Positions 16,695 to 25,112 of a DNA stretch of 64,000 bases are shown here, piece after piece. The DNA is from Sporosarcina jiandibaonis (GTDB taxonomy: Bacteria; Bacillota; Bacilli; Bacillales_A; Planococcaceae): the NCBI RefSeq assembly GCF_013184495.1, contig NZ_JAAOIY010000002.1:310001-374000 (forward strand), given 5' to 3'. The first letter of the stretch is position 1. Each line of letters opens with the position of its first letter. The notes under the pieces were generated by a model. It was not told where the DNA came from and did not search any database. It was given only the letters and a program-made list of their open reading frames with translations. The position numbers were made by a program, and so were the translations under genes.

Positions 16695-17852
16695 ATGCTT
16701 TGGAGATACTTTCTTTTTGAATCAAAAATCATATTAAAGAATCGGAAGAATTGGTTTCTTGGTATCGTCATTATGCTATTTTTCCCGCTGTTTATCGTTT
16801 ATACAAATCAGACGCCGGCGGAAAATTTGCGAGACCTAAAAGGGGCGGAAGCAAATTCGAATAGTATATTATTCAAGTCTTATGGTGACGATTTGCAAGA
16901 AGGTGATGCGGAAAAACAAGCGATGTATGAGATTTTGACCCGGCAATCTACATTGGTGAACTTTCAAAGATTCTATATCATGGAAGGCGAAGTGACTGAG
17001 GATTATGTTGCAAACGGTTTGGAGCTAAACGAATTGCGACTCAAAGCGCATGAATTAGGTTATCCGGGTGTTCCGCAGCATTTTATTGTTCCGAAAGAAG
17101 AAATCTTAAAAGAAGATGCGTTATTGCGATTTATTCAGAAAGAGAAATTGGAGTTAGATTCAAATAAGTTTTTAGCGGAACCGCATTATGCTTCTGCACT
17201 GGCTTTGTTAAGCGGATTGCCGTTTATTTTCTTTGTCTTGATAAGCAGCAGCGAAATCATTGTCTATGAACAAAGGCATCAGACGGTCATGAGCGGATTT
17301 CCGATTTCATTTATGAATAAAATCAATATTAAAGTTTTGATCCATTTCATTCAAACGATGGTATTTCTCATTGCAGGATTGCTTTTTGGGCATTATTTTT
17401 TATCAAAAGAGTTCGGAACGGGTTATTTGACGGATCCTATCGTCATTTACCGAAATGGCGGCTATGAAGCAGTCATCATTTTCGATTACTTGCTGTATGC
17501 ATTGGCGGCGTTGGCAGCTATTACATTAGTCGTTCTGTATTTAAGCATCCTGCTCAATATCCTGTTCAAAAATGCTTTTGCAAACGTGTTGGTTGGATTC
17601 AGTTTGTTTTTAGTTCCGAATTTGCTATTGGTCTGGGGAGTGAATTTCTCGGTCTTCCATCCGTTAAAATACATCGACTTTTCAAGTGTCCTTTCTGGAG
17701 CTTTAGCGAAACAGTTGGAGAATGCCCAAATCGATTTTTGGTACTCAATCCTATGGTTAGTTGTCCTTTGCGCCTTACTGATCATCGTACTATTTGCGAA
17801 AAATAAAATTAGCTATCGACAGACGCAGAGAACATTGAGTAGAAGCGTGTAA
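16695..17852 (+). CDS. ABC-2-type exporter permease 2
   Basis: 385 residues with the same topology as the preceding gene: helix at about 22-37, ~135 residue outside loop, then about six helices from residue 175. The N-termini of both permeases (short basic segment, KNRKNW / RKSKKNN, first helix) look paralogous, so they probably form a heterodimer. 27 bases after permease 1; the ATPase follows after 23 bases. Confidence 0.75.
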   Translation: MLWRYFLFESKIILKNRKNWFLGIVIMLFFPLFIVYTNQTPAENLRDLKGAEANSNSILFKSYGDDLQEGDAEKQAMYEILTRQSTLVNFQRFYIMEGEVTEDYVANGLELNELRLKAHELGYPGVPQHFIVPKEEILKEDALLRFIQKEKLELDSNKFLAEPHYASALALLSGLPFIFFVLISSSEIIVYEQRHQTVMSGFPISFMNKINIKVLIHFIQTMVFLIAGLLFGHYFLSKEFGTGYLTDPIVIYRNGGYEAVIIFDYLLYALAALAAITLVVLYLSILLNILFKNAFANVLVGFSLFLVPNLLLVWGVNFSVFHPLKYIDFSSVLSGALAKQLENAQIDFWYSILWLVVLCALLIIVLFAKNKISYRQTQRTLSRSV

Positions 17853-17875
17853 AACGGGGGAGGTCGGGGTAGACG

Positions 17876-18769
17876 ATGATAGAATTAAAGAATATTTCTG
17901 TTGCATTCAAAGATAAAGTCGTCTTGGATAATTTATCGTTAACGGCGAATAAAGGTGAAATAATCGGGCTAGCTGCACCAAATGGTACGGGTAAAACGAC
18001 GTTATTCAACGTCATGGCAAACTTCCTGAAACCGACAAATGGGGAAGTGACATTCAATGATAAATATGGTTTCAATACTGAAAAAGATAAGCTTTATATC
18101 CATAAGCATATGTCGACTTTTCCAGATCAAGATGATTTATTTGACGAATTATCGGGCGTTGATCACTTGAAATTATACGGCAACATGTGGAAAGGCTCTA
18201 CAAAACATCTTCCAGGGATTATTGAAAGGTTAAAAATGGGCGACTATGTTAAGCGAAAAGTTGGCACCTATTCGCTCGGTATGCGACAAAGGCTTTGTTT
18301 TGCGATGATGGCAGCGGCGGATACGCCCATCATGTTGATGGATGAAGTGATGAACGGCTTGGATTTTTCGAACGTAGCGCTCATTTCCGACTATTTACTC
18401 GACATGAAAAAAGAAGATAAGCTGATTTTTGTTTCCTCGCACTTACTCGAGAACTTGGATTTATATGCGGACCGCGTGCTATTCTTAAAAGAAGGGAAAA
18501 TTGTTCAGCAACAAATGTTGAATGAGAAAAATGAATCCTTTATAAAGATTGTCATTAGTTCAGATGAGTATGAACAGTTGAGATACGCGTTGCCAGATGA
18601 TCATATTTATATCGCAAAGCGACTACTTTGCATACCATTGGCGGGCATGTCGATTCCGGAACAAATCAAATGGATAGAACGATTACTCGTATTGAATGAC
18701 GAAGAACTGACAATAGGCGCGCTAGGGACGGTGGAATATTATGAAAAACACTATCACAGCACCGATTAA
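17876..18769 (+). CDS. ABC exporter ATP-binding protein
   Basis: 297 residues. Walker A is APNGTGKTT (34-42, with A instead of the usual first G), signature SLGMRQRL (133-140), Walker B IMLMDE (152-157) and a switch histidine in FVSSHLLE. The catalytic glutamate E157 is present. The C-terminal 80 residues are an accessory domain of the drug-exporter ATPase type. Its last 29 bases overlap the lipoprotein gene, so the four products are probably made together. Confidence 0.88.
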   Translation: MIELKNISVAFKDKVVLDNLSLTANKGEIIGLAAPNGTGKTTLFNVMANFLKPTNGEVTFNDKYGFNTEKDKLYIHKHMSTFPDQDDLFDELSGVDHLKLYGNMWKGSTKHLPGIIERLKMGDYVKRKVGTYSLGMRQRLCFAMMAAADTPIMLMDEVMNGLDFSNVALISDYLLDMKKEDKLIFVSSHLLENLDLYADRVLFLKEGKIVQQQMLNEKNESFIKIVISSDEYEQLRYALPDDHIYIAKRLLCIPLAGMSIPEQIKWIERLLVLNDEELTIGALGTVEYYEKHYHSTD

Positions 18770-19472
18770 AGAGGTAGTTAGTAAGATTACTTTGCTTTTT
18801 GCCGTGTTACTAGTTCTTGCCGGTTGCGGAAGTATACTCAATGCCCCGACATACAACAATATGACTGATGCTGAAAAAAACAGTGAAATTGTCGGAGAAG
18901 AAAAAGATGAGATTGTCGGGAAAGTAAGTCAGACGATTTTCGACACGGTTGATCGCAACAATTCGAAAGGGCAGAACATAGAAACGGGTGAAATCGAAAA
19001 GTCGGGAATGGAAGTGAATGTTCCTGAGGGCAGGTATGAGATTTTTGCGGGTGAGGCGGGAAATGTATTTATTTATGATGAACAGGGCGATTTATTGATC
19101 CGCGAAATGTTTGATCGGTTTTACGGGGTGGACTCTTCTTTGACTGTCGACCTTAGTGAAAACCATACAATTTTCTTTGATGGTGGATTGGAAGGCGCAA
19201 CGGTTCGTCACGCTGAAACGAAACTCTCAAATAGCTTATCACCGGGAATATGGGAGGTCGGTTTGGATATTAACGCAGGCAATTATATTGTTACAACCGA
19301 TGACAGGTTGGTGGGATACTTACAGGTCTTTGATCCAGGAAAAGAGGTCCGTGTTTACGAGCTAGTCGGCGGAGGATCACTTCAAACGAAAAGTGATGTT
19401 CAATTAGTCGAGGGGCAAAAACTGAAAATAACCGGTACTAAACAAGTTCATTTTGAACCGGTGGGAAAATAA
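18741..19472 (+). CDS. Lipoprotein of the ABC exporter operon
   Basis: 243 residues with a long n-region, hydrophobic stretch and lipobox VLAGC (cysteine ~29). The mature part is acidic and beta-rich, with two similar modules (MEVNVPEGRYEIFAGEAGNV, ~93-112, and the GIWEVGLDINAGNYIVTTDD stretch, ~173-192) suggesting an internal duplication; each resembles surface modules annotated in Firmicutes that sense or present small molecules. ATG six bases after GGTGG, inside the ATPase gene. Its overlap with the ATPase argues for a role in export or self-protection, which is inference. Confidence 0.7.
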   Translation: MKNTITAPIKEVVSKITLLFAVLLVLAGCGSILNAPTYNNMTDAEKNSEIVGEEKDEIVGKVSQTIFDTVDRNNSKGQNIETGEIEKSGMEVNVPEGRYEIFAGEAGNVFIYDEQGDLLIREMFDRFYGVDSSLTVDLSENHTIFFDGGLEGATVRHAETKLSNSLSPGIWEVGLDINAGNYIVTTDDRLVGYLQVFDPGKEVRVYELVGGGSLQTKSDVQLVEGQKLKITGTKQVHFEPVGK

Positions 19473-19479
19473 GTTGTGG

Positions 19480-19513
19480 AAAAAATCAATCCTTTAGCTG
19501 GGTTGATTTTTTT
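19480..19513 (+). terminator. Terminator of the ABC exporter operon
   Basis: AAAAATCAATCC pairs with GGGTTGATTTTTTT (one G-U), with seven T. Confidence 0.85.
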
Positions 19514-19534
19514 ACTGTTAAATGGGGGATGAAT

Positions 19535-20422
19535 TTGAGTTTAAATGAAAAACGGAAACTTTGGATAGAACATGAACTAGGTGTTGCGGTCAAGTCGATG
19601 AAAAGACTTTACGGGGGTGCCTCATCTCTTATATATGAAGTGGAAACTGAAAAGGACCCCATAATATTGCGCCAATTTAATAACGAGGAATGGCTCCTTG
19701 AAGAACCAGATCTTGTGTTGCATGAATCAGGAAATTTACAAATAGCGTCCAGAGGCGATTTATCCACACCATTACTTATAGCAACTGATGAAACTGGTGA
19801 AAAATGTGGGTTGCCTTCGATTCTGATGACGAAAGTAGAAGGGAAAGTTGTACTAGAGCCACTGGATTTTCATGCTTGGACTGATGGATTGGCTAAAACG
19901 CTTAGTGAAATTCATCGAATTGAAGCGAGGGAGTTTCCATGGAAGTATGCGCCGTATATGAATCATGTGCATGTTGAAATTCCAGAATGGACAAGAAAGC
20001 AAGGTGTGTGGGCGGCAGGACTAGAACGATTACACGGTGAGAAACCAAAATACCATGAAACATTCATCCACCGAGATTTCCATCCAGCAAATGTGTTATG
20101 GAGAGGCGGCGAAGTTAGCGGTATTGTGGATTGGCCGAATGCTTGCCTGGGCCCCGCTGGAATTGACGTCGGTCATTGTAGGGTGAATCTAGCTTTATTG
20201 CACGGAGTAGAAATCGCGGATTTATTTTTAAAAGCGTACTGCCGTCATGCAACCGAATTCGTCTATGATGCTTATTTTGATATCGTATCTATTTTCGATG
20301 CCATCGATGGACCAGTGACTGTTTATAAAGGATGGACGGATTTAGGAGTTGAAGGACTTACAAATCGGATGATGGAATCGCGAATGGATGCTTTTGTGGA
20401 AAGTGTCGTTATGTATAAGTGA
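19535..20422 (+). CDS. Aminoglycoside phosphotransferase (APH) family protein
   Basis: A protein kinase-fold phosphotransferase of about 295 residues. Counting from the ATG at 19529, the catalytic loop is HRDFHPANVLW (H181, D183, N188) and the metal motif is IVDWPNA (D201). Members phosphorylate aminoglycosides, homoserine, choline or other small metabolites; nothing here fixes the substrate. The TTG at 19535 is six bases after GGGGG and is preferred over the ATG at 19529, which touches it. It stands alone between two terminator/repeat regions. Confidence 0.8.
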   Translation: MSLNEKRKLWIEHELGVAVKSMKRLYGGASSLIYEVETEKDPIILRQFNNEEWLLEEPDLVLHESGNLQIASRGDLSTPLLIATDETGEKCGLPSILMTKVEGKVVLEPLDFHAWTDGLAKTLSEIHRIEAREFPWKYAPYMNHVHVEIPEWTRKQGVWAAGLERLHGEKPKYHETFIHRDFHPANVLWRGGEVSGIVDWPNACLGPAGIDVGHCRVNLALLHGVEIADLFLKAYCRHATEFVYDAYFDIVSIFDAIDGPVTVYKGWTDLGVEGLTNRMMESRMDAFVESVVMYK

Positions 20423-20463
20423 TTTTACGGCACTTGATTTGACGAAACGACTATAAACGACGG

Positions 20464-20585
20464 AAAACGACTAAACTAGCGGTCGAAACGACCAATGTAT
20501 TGAGTGAAACGACTAAAGCACTTGAAGAAACGACTAAACCAGCGCGTGAAACGACTAAAGCAACCTCTGAAACGACCAAACTCAG
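20464..20585 (+). repeat. 21-bp tandem intergenic repeat, locus 2 (six units)
   Basis: Core CGAC at 20468, 20489, 20510, 20531, 20552 and 20573, exactly 21 bp apart; unit GAAACGACTAAA plus nine variable bases. Two shorter, irregular cores (20448, 20458) precede it. The 21-base period keeps a frame that reads ETTKxxx repeats, as at locus 1, but no start or ribosome binding site supports translation. Confidence 0.85.
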
Positions 20586-20660
20586 AAAACGCAATCGCAA
20601 CCCTCACAACCCCCGGTATGCTAAACTAGAACCACCATATCCGAAGGGAATTGATGCAGA

Positions 20661-21266
20661 ATGTCGAATATGTGGCACGTACGTTTCTCCACAGATGAGT
20701 ACGTGTACGGGAAAGAGCCGAATGAATTCGTGGTCGAAGCCGCAAAGCTTATGCCGAAAGGGAAAGTGCTTTGCATCGCGGAAGGCGAGGGGCGAAACTC
20801 GGTGTACTTAGCCTCGCTCGGATTCGATGTTACCGCGTGGGACTATGCACAAGCAGGGCTTGATAAAACAAAACAACTCGCTGATGAAAAAGGAGTTGTC
20901 GTGACTACTGAATATCGTGATCTTGCAGACGTTATATGGGAAGCCGAACAATGGGATGCCATCGTCCATATCTTTGGCCATTTGCCTGAAGACGTTATGG
21001 CGCGCACATTTTCTGGAATTAAAAAATCTTTGAAACCAGGCGGATACTATATAAGTGAATTGTATACAAAAGAACAACTTGCATATGGAACAGGCGGACC
21101 AAGAAACGAGTCCATGCTCATTAACCCGAAGGAAATACTCGAAAAATTTGACGGCTATTTTATCAAGCATTTTCACGTTGGCGAAGTGAATCGTGAAGAA
21201 GGACAGCTACATACAGGCACTGCCCATGTCGTGCAAAGCATGTTTCAAAAAAGAAAAGAGGATTGA
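20661..21266 (+). CDS. Class I SAM-dependent methyltransferase (TehB-like)
   Basis: 201 residues. Motif I is VLCIAEGEGRNSVYLA, followed by FDVTAWDYA (acidic loop binding the SAM ribose) and the post-II WDAIVHIFGH, LKPGGYYISE segment. This form of motif I is typical of the TehB/UbiE-like small-molecule methyltransferases. The substrate is unknown. The upstream ribosome binding site is weak (AAGGG fourteen bases away). ywbE starts four bases after its stop, so the two are cotranscribed. Confidence 0.82.
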   Translation: MSNMWHVRFSTDEYVYGKEPNEFVVEAAKLMPKGKVLCIAEGEGRNSVYLASLGFDVTAWDYAQAGLDKTKQLADEKGVVVTTEYRDLADVIWEAEQWDAIVHIFGHLPEDVMARTFSGIKKSLKPGGYYISELYTKEQLAYGTGGPRNESMLINPKEILEKFDGYFIKHFHVGEVNREEGQLHTGTAHVVQSMFQKRKED

Positions 21267-21269
21267 ACA

Positions 21270-21464
21270 ATGGACGGAAAAAATCGTGATGATATCACAC
21301 CAGGTATAAAAGTCGCAATCATATTGAAAAAAGACCAGCGCACTGGCGCAAAAACTGAAGGCGTCGTAAAAGATTTATTAACGAAATCAAAGTTTCATCC
21401 GCATGGGATTAAAGTAAGACTCGAAGATGGTCAAGTCGGCCGCGTAGCGGAGATATTGGAATAA
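21270..21464 (+). CDS. ywbE: YwbE family protein
   Basis: 64 residues. The sequence closely follows B. subtilis YwbE: NRDDITPG, LKKDQRTGAKTEGVVKD, then FHPHGIKVRLEDGQVGRV. The family is a small basic beta-rich protein of unknown function, often annotated as a nucleic-acid-binding-like KOW fold. Directly downstream of the methyltransferase and upstream of a strong terminator. Confidence 0.93.
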   Translation: MDGKNRDDITPGIKVAIILKKDQRTGAKTEGVVKDLLTKSKFHPHGIKVRLEDGQVGRVAEILE

Positions 21465-21467
21465 AGT

Positions 21468-21491
21468 AAAGATCCTTCTCGGATCTTTTTT
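21468..21491 (+). terminator. ywbE terminator
   Basis: AAAGATCC TTCTC GGATCTTT followed by T-run. Confidence 0.9.
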
Positions 21492-21577
21492 ATTTAGTGA
21501 AAATTAATTGAAAATTCCTTATCCATATCATGTACAATAGGAATATAAACAAAAATCGCATCAAGGGGGAATTCGGG

Positions 21578-22725
21578 TTGAAAAATCATTTGCTAAATGT
21601 CATTTATATTTTATTGATTATGGGGCTCATATTCCCTTTTGCGTTCATAGGGGGGCCGTGGCCTTTTTGAGCGGGATGCCTTTTCTAATTCCATTTATCG
21701 TCGTTCTCTATATCTCCGCAGGCTTTTATTTCACAATCCGATTTTTCTCATTGAAAAAACCGAAGAATGCCATTTACCGAATTTTAGGAGTCACAATCGC
21801 TTTATCGCTCATTTACACCATTCCAGGATTTTACGAAAAGACGAGAGCTACCGTTCAAGATGGTGATGTCGATACCTATGCGTATGCACCTTTTAGCAAA
21901 GCATCCAAAGTTGTATCGCTTTCTGAACCATCAACTTATAAAATCGAAGACAATCTGCCGATTATTGACGGAGCGACTGCACTTTATCCGGTCTATTCAG
22001 CGTTCGTTAAAGCGGTTTATCCTGAAAAAGAATACGATCAATATGACAGCGAAGTGATGTCGAATCGTACAGGTCAAGCCTACGACAACCTTATTAATGG
22101 AGACGTCGATATGATTTTTGCATTGGCCCCGTCTGACGCACAGTTAAACAGGGCGAAAGATCAAGGTCGCGAATTAAAACTGACGCCAATCGGGAAAGAA
22201 GCGTTCGTCTTTTTCGTGAATGCCAAAAACCCTGTAACAGGCTTAACAACAGATGAAGTCAAAGGGATTTATTCCGGCGAAATCACAAATTGGAAAGAGG
22301 TCGGCGGGAAAGATAAAACGATTCGCGCTTTCCAACGGCCTGAGGATAGCGGCAGCCAGACCGCGCTTCAACAATTCATGGGAGAAGTGCCGATCATGGA
22401 TCCGCCTGTAGAAGATATCGCGTCGCTCATGGGAACAATTGTCGACCAAGTTTCCGATTATAAAAATTTTAACAACGCCATGGGGTACACATTCAGGTAT
22501 TACTCCACTGAAATGACGCAAAACAAGCGCATTCGCTTGCTGGCTTTGAATGATGTCGAACCAACAATCGAAACCATTCGTTCTGGGGCTTACCCGATTA
22601 CTGGGGAATTCTATGCAATAACCGCAGGTAGTGAAAATCCGCATCTTGAGAAATTCATAGAATGGATGTTATCCGAACAAGGACAGGAAATCATCGAGAA
22701 AACGGGTTATGTTTCGATTCAGTAA
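21578..22725 (+). CDS. PstS-like membrane-anchored binding protein, frame broken at a G6 tract
   Basis: The main frame (GTG 21658 to 22725, 355 codons) has two membrane helices and a phosphate-binding-protein-like domain (DNLPIIDGATALYPVYSAF; SGEITNWKEVGG; QRPEDSGSQTALQ). The GTG lies only two bases after a G6 tract and lacks a spaced ribosome binding site. Upstream, TTG 21578 has a good site (AAGGGGGA) and encodes 30 residues with one hydrophobic helix, ending in TGA at 21668-21670. One extra G in the tract at 21650-21655 would fuse the frames into ...FAFIGGAVAFLSGMPF..., a natural-looking three-helix N-terminus. Ligand unknown; related to PstS but without the rest of the transporter. Confidence 0.7.
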
Positions 22726-22782
22726 AGTAACATTGCCTCATTCCTGAACGCCCTATTCGGAAAAAGGGAGGTACCCTTTAAT

Positions 22783-23154
22783 ATGAAGTATTTCATGAAA
22801 GTATTAGGGATTTTATTGGCAGGTCTTGCGAGTGCAATTATTATTTTGTTATTGGTCATCAATCACTTTTTCTTCAGCATGTCCAATCTTCCCGATGGAG
22901 AATTCCTAACAGAATCCCAATCACCAACCGGTGAGTATACAGTCAAGGCCTATGTGTCAATGAGCGGCGCGACTGTTGCGGATGCCGTTAGAGGTGAAGC
23001 TGTTTATCATCAAAAGAGGGATAGGGAGAAAAATATTTACTGGGGTTACCGCGAATCAACTGCAGAAATAGTTTGGATTGATGAACATACAGTTTCCTTC
23101 AATGGCAAGGAGTTAGATGTTCGAAAAGACGTATATGATTTTCGAAAGGAATGA
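22783..23154 (+). CDS. DUF5412 family membrane protein
   Basis: 123 residues: one membrane helix (~6-30) and an extracytoplasmic domain with SPTGEYTVKAYVS, RGEAVYHQ, IYWGYRES and WIDEHTVSFNG, the pattern I associate with DUF5412. Function unknown. The ribosome binding site GGGAGG lies inside a small palindrome (AAAGGG AGGTA CCCTTT, 22763-22779), which could slow translation. Its stop overlaps the next gene's upstream ATG. Confidence 0.7.
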   Translation: MKYFMKVLGILLAGLASAIIILLLVINHFFFSMSNLPDGEFLTESQSPTGEYTVKAYVSMSGATVADAVRGEAVYHQKRDREKNIYWGYRESTAEIVWIDEHTVSFNGKELDVRKDVYDFRKE

Positions 23155-23159
23155 ATTTA

Positions 23160-24155
23160 GTGTTCTTACAAATGAAACACCCAATCATTCAAGCACCGAT
23201 GGCAGGCGTCACGACACCCAAATTTGTCGCAGCCTGTGCGGAAGCTGGTGCATTGGGTTCAATCGGGGCAGGCTATCTATCAGCTGCGGATACGCGTAAA
23301 TTTATTCGAGAAGTAAAAGCCCGGACGGAAAAACCATTCTCGGTGAATCTATTTATCCCTGAAATAATAGAACCGAATGAAAAACAATTGGAAGATGCCT
23401 ATAACGCACTTGAACCATTTCGAAGGGAACTCGGCATCACTTCGGAAATACAGAAACGTTCAACTTCCGAATTCGATGATCAAGTCCAGGTGTTAATCGA
23501 GGAAAGTATTAAAATCTGTTCCTTTACGTTCGGAATGCCCGATGAAAAAACCATTCACTTATTGAAAGAAAATGGTGTATATTTAATCGGAACGGCAACA
23601 ACCGTGCAAGAATCAAAGCTTGTAGTAGACGCTAAAATGGATGCTGTAGTCGTCCAAGGTAGTGAAGCGGGAGGACATCGAGGATCTTTCCACGGCGAAT
23701 TAACCCTCAGTCCACAAAATGAACTACTAATAGATTGCGTAAACGCAGTCGAAATTCCAGTCATCGCTGCTGGCGGCATTGCGAATAAAATGATGCTCGA
23801 AACAGCGTTATCCGCCGGAGCAAAAGCTGTCCAAATTGGAACCGCATTATTGGCTTCGAACGAGAGCGGTGCAAATCCGTTGCATAAGCGGGAAATACTA
23901 CATTCAACCGAAGGATGTACAACATTTACAACAGCATTCTCGGGTAAAGCTGCTCGCGGTATCGAAAATCGATTCATTTCAGAGATGAAAAACGCAGAAA
24001 TCGCGCCTTATCCTTATCAAAATGACTTAACAAAGGAAATACGAAAAGAGGCGGCAATACAAGGAAAGAGTGATTTCATGTCACTATGGTCGGGTGAAAA
24101 TGTTCATTTAACTACCGCAGGAACTGTGAAAGAAATAATTGAGAAATTCATATAA
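23160..24155 (+). CDS. Nitronate monooxygenase / enoyl-reductase-like flavoprotein
   Basis: 331 residues of an FMN-binding TIM barrel of the NMO/FabK group: N-terminal MKHPIIQAPMAG, central GSEAGGHRG, and the FMN phosphate loop VIAAGGIA ... GAKAVQIGTALLA. NMO enzymes oxidise nitroalkanes such as propionate-3-nitronate, a detoxification reaction; specificity is inference. The GTG at 23160 is nine bases after AAAGGA; the ATG at 23151, which overlaps the previous stop, is too close to that site. Confidence 0.85.
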   Translation: MFLQMKHPIIQAPMAGVTTPKFVAACAEAGALGSIGAGYLSAADTRKFIREVKARTEKPFSVNLFIPEIIEPNEKQLEDAYNALEPFRRELGITSEIQKRSTSEFDDQVQVLIEESIKICSFTFGMPDEKTIHLLKENGVYLIGTATTVQESKLVVDAKMDAVVVQGSEAGGHRGSFHGELTLSPQNELLIDCVNAVEIPVIAAGGIANKMMLETALSAGAKAVQIGTALLASNESGANPLHKREILHSTEGCTTFTTAFSGKAARGIENRFISEMKNAEIAPYPYQNDLTKEIRKEAAIQGKSDFMSLWSGENVHLTTAGTVKEIIEKFI

Positions 24156-24191
24156 ATAGATGCTAATTTGAGAAAGCTTGCGAGGGATGAA

Positions 24192-25070
24192 ATGAGAAAG
24201 TACATTGGTGAGATCGGGCTGACAATCACTGCAATCATATGGGGCAGTGGGTTTGTAGCCAGTGCAGTGGCATTGGAATATTATACGCCGTATCAATTGA
24301 TGGCGGGAAGATTTTTAATAGGCGCACTCATTTTATGCCTGATTTTCAATAATAAACTAAAAGCAATCAAGAGAAAGACGCTCATTAAAGGCGCGATTTT
24401 AGGAAGCATCTTATACGCGGCATTTGCGCTTCAAACGGTCGGTTTGCAATTCACGACGCCTTCTAAAAATGCCTTTCTGACCGCGATTAACGTTGTCATT
24501 GTTCCTTTTATCGGGTTTTTAATTTACAAAAGAAGAATTAATGTATTTGAACTGGGCGGTGCGATTCTAGCGATTGTCGGCGTTGCGGTATTATCGCTTC
24601 AATTATCCTTTGAAATTAATCTAGGGGACTTCCTGACGGTTTGTTGCGCCTTCGCGTTTGCGTTTCATATTTTTTACACTTCGAAATTCGTAGAAGACGA
24701 AGATCCGGTTTTACTGACACTCGTTCAAATGGCGGTTGCCGCAATCATAGCTTTTATCGTCATACTTTCAAAAGGCGAAACATCAATTTCGTTTGAGCCT
24801 GCAGGTTTATATCCACTAGTATATCTCGGAATATTTTCAACGACGATTGCCTTTTTACTTCAAACAATCGCCCAAAAGTATATTTCAGAAACAAAAGCGG
24901 CCATCATTCTTTCGACAGAAGCATTTTGGGGCATGGCATTTTCAGTCGCGATTTTAAGTGAAGTATTGACGCTCAGAATGGGTATCGGGGCAGTGCTTAT
25001 ACTTAGTGCGATCATTTTATCCGAAACGAGATTTAGTTTTTTGATGATCAGAAAAAGTAAACTTGAGTGA
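24192..25070 (+). CDS. EamA/DMT-superfamily transporter
   Basis: 292 residues, ten predicted membrane helices in two EamA halves (about 5-135 and 148-285). N-terminal ITAIIWGSGFVASAVALEYY and the PSKNAFLTAINVVIVPF and ISETKAAIILSTEAFWGM stretches are typical of drug/metabolite exporters. Substrate unknown. The ATG at 24192 follows GAGGG by seven bases; an in-frame TTG at 24168 is not supported by a ribosome binding site. Confidence 0.85.
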   Translation: MRKYIGEIGLTITAIIWGSGFVASAVALEYYTPYQLMAGRFLIGALILCLIFNNKLKAIKRKTLIKGAILGSILYAAFALQTVGLQFTTPSKNAFLTAINVVIVPFIGFLIYKRRINVFELGGAILAIVGVAVLSLQLSFEINLGDFLTVCCAFAFAFHIFYTSKFVEDEDPVLLTLVQMAVAAIIAFIVILSKGETSISFEPAGLYPLVYLGIFSTTIAFLLQTIAQKYISETKAAIILSTEAFWGMAFSVAILSEVLTLRMGIGAVLILSAIILSETRFSFLMIRKSKLE

Positions 25071-25112
25071 TGACTCCCGCCGTGGGATGAAAAGGTAAGG
25101 TGAGCGAAGGAT

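Noticed and set aside
20464..20585. CRISPR array
   Set aside because: The regular spacing is only 21 bp with nine variable bases; no spacer-length unique sequences, leader or cas genes are present.
20500..20811. Plus-strand open frame starting with ETTKALEETTK repeats
   Set aside because: It is the translation of the repeat array and runs out of frame into the methyltransferase gene; no ribosome binding site.
23555..23977. 140-codon minus-strand frame
   Set aside because: Lies wholly antisense to the flavoprotein gene, whose motifs are unambiguous.
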